A stretch of DNA of 13,526 nt from Sphingomonadaceae bacterium (GTDB lineage Bacteria > Pseudomonadota > Alphaproteobacteria > Sphingomonadales > Sphingomonadaceae). Location of the stretch: positions 1 to 13,526 of the forward strand of contig CANFIV010000006.1 of the NCBI GenBank assembly GCA_947446935.1. The letters are read 5' to 3'. A program made the translations under genes and the position numbers. Shown piece after piece: positions 6,504 to 12,752 of the stretch. Numbering within the stretch: position 1 is the first letter of the stretch; the number at the start of each line of letters is the position of its first letter. A model generated the notes under the pieces. It was not told where the DNA came from. It searched no databases and saw nothing but the letters and a program-made list of their open reading frames with translations.

Positions 6504-8423
6504 ATGTCCAAACTGGTTACGCCGCTGCTCGATACGGTCGACACACCCGACGACCTCCGCAAGCTCCAACCCTCGCAATTGCGCCAGCTCGCAGATGAAT
6601 TGCGCGCGGAAATGATCGCCACGGTCGGCCAGACCGGCGGGCATCTCGGCTCTGGTCTTGGCGTGGTCGAACTGACAACGGCCGTGCACTATGTGTTTGA
6701 TACGCCGCGAGACCGGTTGATCTGGGACGTGGGCCATCAGGCCTATCCGCACAAGATCCTCACAGGACGGCGCAGCCGCATGCGCACCTTGCGGCAGGGC
6801 GGCGGACTCTCTGGCTTCACCAAGCGCAGCGAGAGCGAATACGATCCGTTCGGTACGGCGCATTCCTCGACCTCGATCTCTGCGGCACTGGGCTTTGCTG
6901 TCGCCAACAAGCTTGCCGGCACGCCAGGCAAAGGCATCGCGATCATCGGCGACGGGGCGATGAGCGCGGGCATGGCCTATGAGGCGATGAACAACGCAGC
7001 TGCGGCCGGCAATCGGCTGGTGGTCATCCTCAACGACAACGACATGTCGATTGCGCCGCCGGTCGGGGGGCTTTCGGCCTATCTTGCGCGGCTGGTTTCT
7101 TCGCGCCCATTCCTCGAGCTGCGCGAATTGCTGCGCGCGATTTCGCGCCGTCTGCCTGAGCCACTGCACAAGGCAGCCAGGAAGACAGACGAGTTTGCCC
7201 GCGGCATGGCGATGGGTGGCACTTTGTTCGAAGAGCTGGGCTTCTACTATGTCGGCCCGATCGACGGTCACAATCTCGATCAACTGATACCGGTGCTCGA
7301 GAATGTGCGCGATGCGGCCGAAGGGCCATGCCTTGTCCATGTCGTAACGCAGAAAGGCAAGGGCTACGCCCCGGCTGAAGCGGCGGCCGACAAGTATCAC
7401 GGTGTGCAGAAGTTCGATGTCATCACCGGCGAGCAGGCCAAGAGCGTGGCTGGGCCGCCAAGCTATACCGGGGTGTTCGCACAGGCACTGCTGGCCGAGG
7501 CTGCGCGTGATTCGACGATTTGCGCCATCACGGCAGCGATGCCTTCGGGAACCGGGCTCGATAAATTCGCCAAGACCTACCCCGATCGGTTGTTCGATGT
7601 GGGTATTGCCGAACAGCATGCCGTCACGTTTGCCGCCGGGCTCGCCGCGCAAGGCATGCGGCCGTTTTGTGCGATCTATTCGACCTTTCTTCAGCGTGCC
7701 TACGATCAGGTGGTGCATGATGTGGCGATCCAGAACCTGCCTGTGCGCTTCGCGATCGATCGCGCCGGGCTGGTCGGCGCGGATGGGGCGACGCATGCCG
7801 GCTCGTTCGACGTGACCTATCTGGCGACGCTTCCCAACATGGTCGTGATGGCCGCGGCGGACGAGGCTGAACTGGTCCACATGGTCCATACTGCCGCTTG
7901 CCATGACAGCGGCCCGATCGCGTTCCGCTATCCGCGCGGCAATGGCACGGGTGTTGAACTGCCTGCGGTTCCGGAGCGGCTGGAAATCGGCAAAGGCCGC
8001 ATCGTTCGCGAAGGCACCAAGGTGGCGCTGCTCTCGCTCGGTACGCGATTGACCGAAGCGCTCAAGGCCGCCGATCAGCTAGATGCCAAGGGCCTCTCGA
8101 CCACGGTGGCAGACCTGCGTTTTGCCAAGCCGCTCGACGAGGCGTTGATTCGCCGTCTGATTGCCTCGCATGATGTGGTGGTGACGATCGAGGAAGGTTC
8201 CATCGGCGGGCTTGGCGCGCATGTGCTCACGCTGGCGAGCGACGAGGGGCTGACCGATGCCGGGCTGCGCATCCGCACGATGCGCCTGCCCGATACGTTC
8301 CAGGATCAGGATGCGCCGGACAAGCAGTATGACACGGCAGGCCTCAATGCTCCGCAGATCGTGGACACGGTGCTGAAGGCGCTGCGGCACAACAGCGCCG
8401 GAGTGCAGGAAGCCCGCGCCTGA
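6504..8423 (+). CDS. dxs: 1-deoxy-D-xylulose-5-phosphate synthase
   Basis: A 639-residue cytoplasmic thiamine-diphosphate enzyme that condenses pyruvate and glyceraldehyde-3-phosphate, the entry step of the MEP pathway to isoprenoids, quinones and (in sphingomonads) carotenoids. It is full length. Visible landmarks are [14 protein letters not shown] with His47, [15 protein letters not shown], the ThDP/Mg motif [17 protein letters not shown] (149-165), LNDNDMSI, and the pyrimidine-binding catalytic Glu370 in [13 protein letters not shown]. The C-terminal transketolase-like domain ends with [24 protein letters not shown] 6504 matches the family start; upstream bases give only a weak ribosome site. 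It is separated by 104 bp from the upstream regulator and converges with nnrU after 21 bp. Codon use matches its neighbours and nothing suggests transfer. Confidence 0.97.
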   Translation: MSKLVTPLLDTVDTPDDLRKLQPSQLRQLADELRAEMIATVGQTGGHLGSGLGVVELTTAVHYVFDTPRDRLIWDVGHQAYPHKILTGRRSRMRTLRQGGGLSGFTKRSESEYDPFGTAHSSTSISAALGFAVANKLAGTPGKGIAIIGDGAMSAGMAYEAMNNAAAAGNRLVVILNDNDMSIAPPVGGLSAYLARLVSSRPFLELRELLRAISRRLPEPLHKAARKTDEFARGMAMGGTLFEELGFYYVGPIDGHNLDQLIPVLENVRDAAEGPCLVHVVTQKGKGYAPAEAAADKYHGVQKFDVITGEQAKSVAGPPSYTGVFAQALLAEAARDSTICAITAAMPSGTGLDKFAKTYPDRLFDVGIAEQHAVTFAAGLAAQGMRPFCAIYSTFLQRAYDQVVHDVAIQNLPVRFAIDRAGLVGADGATHAGSFDVTYLATLPNMVVMAAADEAELVHMVHTAACHDSGPIAFRYPRGNGTGVELPAVPERLEIGKGRIVREGTKVALLSLGTRLTEALKAADQLDAKGLSTTVADLRFAKPLDEALIRRLIASHDVVVTIEEGSIGGLGAHVLTLASDEGLTDAGLRIRTMRLPDTFQDQDAPDKQYDTAGLNAPQIVDTVLKALRHNSAGVQEARA

Positions 8424-8444
8424 CCGGCGCGGATTTCCCCTGCT

Positions 8445-9128
8445 TCAGAAGTCGAACCAGAGCCAGATTCCGGCGGGAATCGCCGCCAGCTTGAGGTGCA
8501 GCCAGGTCAGCAGAAGCCAGACCGGCACTGCAGCGACCCAGTACATGCCGAGCCGGCCAAATTGGCTGATTTTGGGCCAGAACGGTGTGTGCTTCATCCA
8601 CATGCGCCAGTCTGGGCCATAGAGCGCCAGCTTTTTGGCATCCTGCCCGCGCGATCCGATCAGCGCGAGCGCCGCAACCCCTCCGGCCAGAATGATCGTC
8701 CGAGGGCTGGGCGCGATGAGGATATGGGCCACACCCCAAAGCCCGAAGGCCGCCATCATGGGATGGCGGGTAATCTTGAAAACTCCGGAGGGCAAACGGG
8801 TCGAGAGCCCTGAAACGTCGGTGCCGGGGAGCGCCGGATTGCCAGCGAGCGAGGCAAGAAAGAGCGCGGCGGCAATGAGAGTCATGGCGCACGCCAGCGC
8901 CCATGGCACCAGCGCCTGACCGTCCCACAATTGCGGGCTTGGAGAAACCTTCCCGAATGCGACCACCGTCCATGTAAACGTGATGAGCGCAACGATTGAA
9001 TAGAGGCCCAGAAAGCCCTTCTCGCCAAACAAGCGCACCATGGATGCGCGCAGCGGATGAGACAGCAGCAAATGCGTGCCGACAAAAGCGGCCATGCCCA
9101 GCGCTAGCGATAAAATGGCAAAGTCCAA
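8445..9128 (-). CDS. NnrU-family membrane protein
   Basis: A 227-residue integral membrane protein of the NnrU family, with about six hydrophobic segments and the family hallmark ITRHPMMAAFGLWGVAHI in the second half, a motif shared with isoprenylcysteine methyltransferase-like proteins. NnrU was named for a gene in denitrification clusters, but its biochemical role is not established and members are common in non-denitrifiers. No nitrite or nitric oxide reductase gene is present here, so I do not infer a denitrification role. The start is TTG at 9126-9128, chosen because AGGGGGA (complement of 9136-9142) lies seven bases upstream and the next Met is eleven residues in. The upstream region holds a large dyad. 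It is convergent with dxs. Confidence 0.85.
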   Translation of the reverse strand: MDFAILSLALGMAAFVGTHLLLSHPLRASMVRLFGEKGFLGLYSIVALITFTWTVVAFGKVSPSPQLWDGQALVPWALACAMTLIAAALFLASLAGNPALPGTDVSGLSTRLPSGVFKITRHPMMAAFGLWGVAHILIAPSPRTIILAGGVAALALIGSRGQDAKKLALYGPDWRMWMKHTPFWPKISQFGRLGMYWVAAVPVWLLLTWLHLKLAAIPAGIWLWFDF

Positions 9129-9162
9129 GGAAGCGTCCCCCTACCTTTGCCTCCCGCCGATA

Positions 9163-9197
9163 CCACAGGGGCAATGTGTTCTACTTTGCGCCTGTGG
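9163..9197. promoter_or_regulatory. 35-bp imperfect dyad upstream of nnrU
   Basis: CCACAGG then GCAA (9163-9169, 9171-9174) are mirrored by TTGC then CCTGTGG (9186-9189, 9191-9197). Eleven of twelve positions per arm pair around an 11-bp centre, the exception being a symmetric G/G at 9170 and 9190. It lies 35 to 69 bases before the nnrU TTG start, where an operator or 5' hairpin would act. The rest of the 213-bp gap between nnrU and the transporter contains TATGAT on the minus strand as a possible -10, without a well-spaced -35. Confidence 0.4.
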
Positions 9198-9225
9198 CTG
9201 CGTCCCTCTTTGGGGGGTGACGGTA

Positions 9226-9345
9226 TCATACCCGCAGGCGAGACAGGCAACCTACCAACGATTGCGTCTTGTCGTCGATAGTCATCATGACCGGTGCGGA
9301 TGATAACTCGTGCGGGTTACCAGCCAACAGCGCCATGCCGCTCAT
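9226..9345 (-). CDS. Doubtful 39-residue ORF overlapping the transporter stop
   Basis: This minus-strand frame starts MSGMALLAGNPHELSSAP and ends LSRLRV. Its ATG overlaps the TGA of the peptide transporter as ATGA, a classic coupling arrangement. Against it, it uses codons that are rare in this window (TTA, TCA, GTA), has no recognisable domain, signal or membrane segment, and could be open by chance. It is listed only because of the overlap. Confidence 0.15.
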   Translation of the reverse strand: MSGMALLAGNPHELSSAPVMMTIDDKTQSLVGCLSRLRV

Positions 9346-11147
9346 TTCACGCCATGCATCAGACGCTTGAGCGGCACCGAGAGTACCAGCAGGACGACGC
9401 CGATGGCCATCGACCACAGGCTGATCGTCGTGAATGTGCTGACGTAGGTATCGAGGCTGACCTTGAGATTGGTTACCTCACCCCCCACCGTCTCGACGCT
9501 CGCATTGCCTGCGATGATCCCCGCCACATACTGCGCAAAGGCGATCGACAGGAACCAGGTGCCCATCATCAATCCGACGATCCGCGGGATCGACAGCTTG
9601 GTAATCATCGAGAGTCCTACCGGGGAGATGCACAGTTCGGCCATCGAGTGGATGAGGTAAAGCCCGGCAAGCCACCAGAGCCCGACCTTGAACTGCGCGT
9701 CGGCAAACTGCGAACCCCAGACCAGAAAAAGGAATCCGGTGCCGACGCCGATCAACGCTACACCGAACTTGACCGGAATGCCCGGTTCCAGTCCGCGCCG
9801 GGCAAGCGCGCCCCACATCACCGAGAACAGCGGCGCGAGCGCCACGATGAAGAAGGCGTTGAAGAACTGCGTCTGCCCGGCGGTGATCGAGAAAAGGCCG
9901 AAGACGCTCATGTCGGTGTTGCGGTCGGCAAACAGAGTGAGGCTTGAACCGGCCTGCTCAAACAGCGACCAGAACACGGTGTTGAACGTGATCAGCACCA
10001 TGGCCGCGACCATCATCTGGAACTCGCGCCGGTCGCCATTGAAGAACGACCAGGCGAGGATGCCCGGCACCGCCAGCACGAACGTGCCGAACATGATCTT
10101 GCCCATGATCGGCAATGTGGCGATGTAGCCGATAAGGCCACTGCCCGGCTCTGGCTTCACATAGGCCATCAGGTTGGCGAAGAGCAGGTAGACCAGCGGA
10201 ATCATGACGATCGCACCGATGTAGATCAGGATGTCCTTGCCTGAATCGGCATGCGCGGGCCGTTCGCCAAACCCGTCGAGCTTGCCGCCGTCGAAGTGGA
10301 ACAGCACCCATGAAACCGCCATGCCGGCGGCCGCGAGCGCGAAGCCGGCCCACCAGCCAAGCCCGCCCCACGAACCCATCCCCACCGCGAGCAGTGGACA
10401 GAGAATTTGCGAGAACAGCGAGCCGACGTTGATCCCCATATAGAAGATCGTGAAGCCCGCATCGCGGCGACGGTCACCCTGCTCGTAAAGCTCGCCGACG
10501 ATGGTCGAGATATTGGGTTTGAAGAAGCCGTTGCCGATGGTGACGAGTGCCAGGCCGCAGATGAGGAAGAATGTGTAGAGCGCGGAGCGTTCGCCGCCAG
10601 CTTCGAACTTACCCGGCGCGATATGGCGCGCTTCGCTGCCATCGGCGCGCAGCAGCGAGACCGACTTGTCCTCGTTGCCCTTGATCTGCAGCGATGCGCC
10701 CTGATCGGCGACATATTGCTTGCGCGCATCGCCTATGCCGGAAACCGTGACCTCGTACCGCTGGCCTTCGATCAGCGCGAAAGGTTTGGCCGCGCCGCCG
10801 GTGCTGGACAGGCAAAGCACGACATAGCCGAGGCTCATCAGGATCGCGCCGAACTTGACCGAGCGCTTGGAGCCCAGGAACCGGTCGGCCATCAGGCCGC
10901 CGATGAGCGGAGTGAGGTAGACCAGCGCGGTGAAACCGCCGTAAATGCCGGTCGTCGTCGTGTCGCTGAACAGGAAGTGCTGCGCCAGATAGAGCGTGAG
11001 CAGCGCGCGCATGCCGTAATAGCCGAACCGTTCCATCGCCTCGGTGGTGAACAGCCGCGCGAGTTGGCGCGGATGGCCGAACCAGCTGGCATCGCGGGAT
11101 CCCTGCGCCGGCAGGGCGGCGTCTGCCTGCCCAAACGAATCGGTCAT
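9342..11147 (-). CDS. Proton-coupled oligopeptide transporter (POT/PTR2 family)
   Basis: A 601-residue inner-membrane symporter that imports di- and tripeptides with protons. It carries the POT signatures: ExxERFxYYG in TM1 (Glu36, Glu39, Arg40, Phe41, Tyr43, Tyr44), YLTPLIGGLMADRFLGSKRS after TM2, NGFFKPNIS in TM4, and FYMGINVGSL (235-244). A Trp/Phe-rich middle and AELCISPVGLSMITKLSP-like region near the C-terminus complete the family pattern. Compared with typical bacterial POTs of about 490-520 residues it is long, mainly because of a polar insertion at about 116-186 between TM3 and TM4. ATG 11147 is used; the frame extends further upstream but without family similarity, and GGGGAG lies about 12 bases before this ATG. 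It is divergent from the gntR-type gene across 247 bp. Confidence 0.93.
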   Translation of the reverse strand: MTDSFGQADAALPAQGSRDASWFGHPRQLARLFTTEAMERFGYYGMRALLTLYLAQHFLFSDTTTTGIYGGFTALVYLTPLIGGLMADRFLGSKRSVKFGAILMSLGYVVLCLSSTGGAAKPFALIEGQRYEVTVSGIGDARKQYVADQGASLQIKGNEDKSVSLLRADGSEARHIAPGKFEAGGERSALYTFFLICGLALVTIGNGFFKPNISTIVGELYEQGDRRRDAGFTIFYMGINVGSLFSQILCPLLAVGMGSWGGLGWWAGFALAAAGMAVSWVLFHFDGGKLDGFGERPAHADSGKDILIYIGAIVMIPLVYLLFANLMAYVKPEPGSGLIGYIATLPIMGKIMFGTFVLAVPGILAWSFFNGDRREFQMMVAAMVLITFNTVFWSLFEQAGSSLTLFADRNTDMSVFGLFSITAGQTQFFNAFFIVALAPLFSVMWGALARRGLEPGIPVKFGVALIGVGTGFLFLVWGSQFADAQFKVGLWWLAGLYLIHSMAELCISPVGLSMITKLSIPRIVGLMMGTWFLSIAFAQYVAGIIAGNASVETVGGEVTNLKVSLDTYVSTFTTISLWSMAIGVVLLVLSVPLKRLMHGVK

Positions 11148-11394
11148 CGCTGGTATATGCTCCCCATTCCCACCACGCCCTTGCGCATTGGCTCCGGTCT
11201 TGGCGCCATGATTAGCGTTTAACCTAGGCTTGGGAAGGTTCTTCTCGCGTCCCGTCCTGCAAAGGAAGGTTTGTGCGCAAATGGCAATTCGGGAGCAAGC
11301 CAAGGCAGCATCGCGAGGCCATTCGCGACATAATCTTGCACGCCGGGGTCTGAGAATATTGCGTGACTCGCTGTATTATGTCACTGCACCACCC
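11148..11394. promoter_or_regulatory. Divergent intergenic region, peptide transporter / gntR
   Basis: This 247-bp region separates two diverging genes and must carry promoters for both. On the plus side TATTAT at 11374-11379 could be a -10 element giving a leader of only a few bases, agreeing with the lack of a ribosome site before ATG 11395; no good -35 is seen. On the minus side I could not define a promoter. AACCT (11221-11225) and AGGTT (11236-11240) form a small inverted repeat. No small gene is supported. Confidence 0.45.
11363..11384. promoter_or_regulatory. Candidate autoregulatory operator of the GntR-type gene
   Basis: GTGAC (11363-11367) and GTCAC (11380-11384) are perfect 5-bp arms spaced 12 bp, and they bracket the possible -10 TATTAT just ahead of the gene. 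YtrA-type GntR repressors commonly bind dyads in their own promoters. The short arms make chance occurrence quite possible. Confidence 0.3.
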
Positions 11395-11757
11395 ATGACA
11401 TTCCCATCTGCAACTGCGGGGCGCCCCGTTTACCTCAAGCTGCGCGATCAGATCGCCGCAGCCATTCTTGATGGCACGTTTGCGGAAGGCGCCATGTTGC
11501 CCTCGGTTCGGGCCTATGCCGCGGCTGAGGCCGCCAATCCGCTGACGGTGGCCAAGGCCTATCAGCAGTTCCAGGCGGAAGGGCTTGTCCAGGTTCAGCG
11601 CGGGGTGGGCATGTTTGTCGTGGCCGGGGCTGCGGATGCTTTGCGCTCGCGCGAACGCGAGGCCTTCCTGCGCAGCGAATGGCCGGAGATCGTCTTGCGC
11701 CTCCGTCGGCTGCATATCGATCCAGCGAATCTTCTCGCTGACCTCGAAAGCGCCTGA
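11395..11757 (+). CDS. GntR-family regulator, YtrA subfamily
   Basis: A 120-residue protein made of a winged helix-turn-helix (about 10-77) and a short C-terminal helical tail of roughly 40 residues, the layout of the YtrA subgroup. Diagnostic segments are PVYLKLRDQIAAAILDGTF, the helix-turn-helix core LPSVRAYAAAEAANPLTVAKAY, and the wing EGLVQVQRGVGMFVV. The C-terminal part lacks an effector-binding domain. YtrA regulators usually repress an adjacent ABC transporter operon; none is here, so the possible targets are its own promoter and the divergent peptide transporter. ATG 11395 is chosen since family similarity begins directly after it, although the frame is open upstream to 11230. No ribosome site is visible, which suggests a near-leaderless mRNA. 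Confidence 0.82.
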   Translation: MTFPSATAGRPVYLKLRDQIAAAILDGTFAEGAMLPSVRAYAAAEAANPLTVAKAYQQFQAEGLVQVQRGVGMFVVAGAADALRSREREAFLRSEWPEIVLRLRRLHIDPANLLADLESA

Positions 11758-11930
11758 TCCGCCGCGCCGCCATACGACGCCGCGTTTGTAGCTGAGCCCC
11801 TGCCGGATGAAGTATGCGGTCAGAAATCGATGCCAAGCAACCGTGAAGCCGCTGTAACGCCTTGCCCTTTAACGATAGATAAGTTGCCGCGGCGAAATTG
11901 CTCTGGCAAGATCAATCGAATCCTCGATGT

Positions 11931-11945
11931 TCGGAACTGTTCCGA
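11931..11945. promoter_or_regulatory. 15-bp palindrome upstream of ihfB
   Basis: TCGGAAC and GTTCCGA are perfect 7-bp arms around one T. It sits 80 bp before the ihfB start in an otherwise featureless 267-bp gap (11758-12024). It resembles a binding site for a dimeric regulator, but I cannot name one. The only other clear signal in the gap is the ribosome site AGGGGGGA at 12010-12017, placed correctly for ATG 12025. Confidence 0.4.
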
Positions 11946-12024
11946 CCCGGGGTGGCGATCGTTCTGGACCAGGCCAAACAGGCGGACAGGGGCGCGATAG
12001 CCGAAGCGTAGGGGGGATGTCCGG

Positions 12025-12306
12025 ATGATCAGGTCCGAATTGTTGCAAGTGCTTGCGAAGGAAAGCCCGGGGATGCGCGGCGAGGAAATCGAGCGCGTAG
12101 TCGATGTGTTTTTCGACGAGATCGCCAAACGTCTGGCAGATGGCGGTAGGGTAGAGCTGCGCGGATTTGGCGCGTTCTCCACCCGCGAGCGCGATGCGCG
12201 CAAGGGCCGCAATCCCCGCACGGGTGATTCTGTTGAAGTTCCGGGCAAGCGCGTTCCCTATTTCAAGCCCGGCAAGGATATGCGCCAGCGCCTTAATACC
12301 GATTAG
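12025..12306 (+). CDS. ihfB: Integration host factor, beta subunit
   Basis: A 93-residue member of the HU/IHF family that pairs with IHF-alpha to bend DNA at specific sites, acting in transcription, replication and recombination. The start [11 protein letters not shown], the body [25 protein letters not shown] and the end [15 protein letters not shown] match IHF-beta rather than HU or IHF-alpha. The residues that decide specificity are in place: Arg42, Glu44 and Arg46 in the beta-strand, and Pro64 at the tip of the DNA-intercalating arm. A strong ribosome site AGGGGGGA precedes ATG 12025. It stands alone here, with gntR upstream and a tRNA downstream, instead of next to rpsA as in many proteobacteria. 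Confidence 0.94.
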   Translation: MIRSELLQVLAKESPGMRGEEIERVVDVFFDEIAKRLADGGRVELRGFGAFSTRERDARKGRNPRTGDSVEVPGKRVPYFKPGKDMRQRLNTD

Positions 12307-12328
12307 GCGCATACCGATTATCCGAACA

Positions 12329-12348
12329 CCGGGCGCCGCCCGGCCTTT
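12329..12348 (+). terminator. Candidate terminator of ihfB
   Basis: CCGGGC (12329-12334) pairs with GCCCGG (12338-12343) around GCC, followed by CCTTT. A second inverted repeat, TTAGGCG (12303-12309, covering the stop codon) with CGCCTAA (12349-12355), surrounds it. The T-run is short, so strength is uncertain. Confidence 0.5.
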
Positions 12349-12387
12349 CGCCTAACCGTTGCTGTCCGATCAACGATGTGCCATCGC

Positions 12388-12407
12388 CGCGCCGGTTGTC
12401 CGGCGCG
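12388..12407. repeat. Perfect 8-bp hairpin between ihfB and tRNA-Leu
   Basis: CGCGCCGG (12388-12395) and CCGGCGCG (12400-12407) are perfect arms around TTGT. No T-run follows on either strand, so termination is not indicated. Downstream, GATAAA at 12430-12435 could be the -10 of the tRNA promoter, giving a leader of about 25 bases, but its -35 is not clear. Confidence 0.4.
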
Positions 12408-12465
12408 CAGTTGTCGTATGCCGAGGGCAGATAAAGGGGTGCCGGATTTGGGCATCCAATTGTGA

Positions 12466-12550
12466 GCGGACGTGGCGGAATGGTAGACGCAGGGGACTTA
12501 AAATCCCTTGAGCACAGCTCGTGCGGGTTCGAGTCCCGCCGTCCGTACCA
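12466..12550 (+). tRNA. tRNA-Leu (anticodon UAA)
   Basis: The 85-base sequence folds as a class II tRNA. The acceptor GCGGACG pairs with CGTCCGT, including a G-U at 1-72, followed by A and an encoded CCA. The D-arm is GCG/CGC. The anticodon stem GGGGA/TCCCT encloses CTTAAAA with anticodon TAA at 12499-12501, which reads UUA. A long variable arm (TGAGCACAGCTCGTG) is typical of tRNA-Leu, and the T-arm carries GGTTCGAGTCC. UUA is a rare codon in a genome this rich in GC. Confidence 0.97.
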
Positions 12551-12579
12551 GAATCTGGGCATGGCGATGCCTTTGGCCA

Positions 12580-12627
12580 ACCGGTTGCGCACGCCAAGGT
12601 GCGCTCAAGCCGGTGCGTTGTTTTTGT
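12580..12627 (+). terminator. Candidate terminator after tRNA-Leu
   Basis: GCGCAC (12587-12592) pairs with GTGCGC (12599-12604) around GCCAAG. An outer ACCGG (12580-12584) / CCGGT (12610-12614) extends the stem across a small internal loop. The T-rich TTGTTTTTGT follows at 12618-12627. A smaller hairpin GGCAT/ATGCC at 12558-12571 with TTT lies just after the tRNA and could also contribute. Confidence 0.55.
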
Positions 12628-12642
12628 CAACTGACCGCCCGA

Positions 12643-12746
12643 TTTGAGCAAATTGCCGCATAATCGCATCGTTAGTTTGAGCTAAGGATGTTCGTTCCAG
12701 CTAGGTTAAGGAAAGTGTGGCCAAGCGATGGAACATCCACGGGAGG
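12643..12746 (+). promoter_or_regulatory. Leader of the RTX gene with direct and inverted repeats
   Basis: TTTGAGC occurs at 12643 and again at 12676, 33 bp apart, with the second copy inside TTAG/CTAA. Downstream, GGATGTTC (12686-12693) is complementary to GAACATCC (12731-12738), which ends two bases before the strong ribosome site GGGAGG (12741-12746). GTTCCA (12694-12699) can pair instead with TGGAAC (12729-12734). I could not identify a convincing -35/-10 pair. Confidence 0.4.
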
Positions 12747-12752
12747 CTGCCG

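Noticed and set aside
4904..7904. Minus-strand open frames of 572 and 473 codons covering msrA, the Fur-family gene and dxs
   Set aside because: The composition is Arg/His/Ala-rich noise with no recognisable domain, and they mirror well-identified plus-strand genes.
8395..8430. GCGCCGG/CCGGCGC inverted repeat at the end of dxs, between convergent genes
   Set aside because: The 22-base loop and lack of T-runs on both strands make a bidirectional terminator unlikely.
8445..9128. A denitrification locus because of the NnrU family name
   Set aside because: No nir, nor, nos or nnrR-type gene is present and the family is widespread outside denitrifiers.
10407..11222. A 271-codon plus-strand frame opposite the peptide transporter
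   Set aside because: It is antisense to clear POT motifs and shows no domain, signal or ribosome site.
11910..11922. IHF binding site for ihfB autoregulation
   Set aside because: The best match to WATCAANNNNTTR has two mismatches, which is not above chance.
11929..11942. GTTC-N6-GTTC as a LexA (SOS) box before ihfB
   Set aside because: The alphaproteobacterial LexA box as I know it is GTTC-N7-GTTC; the spacing here is one base short.
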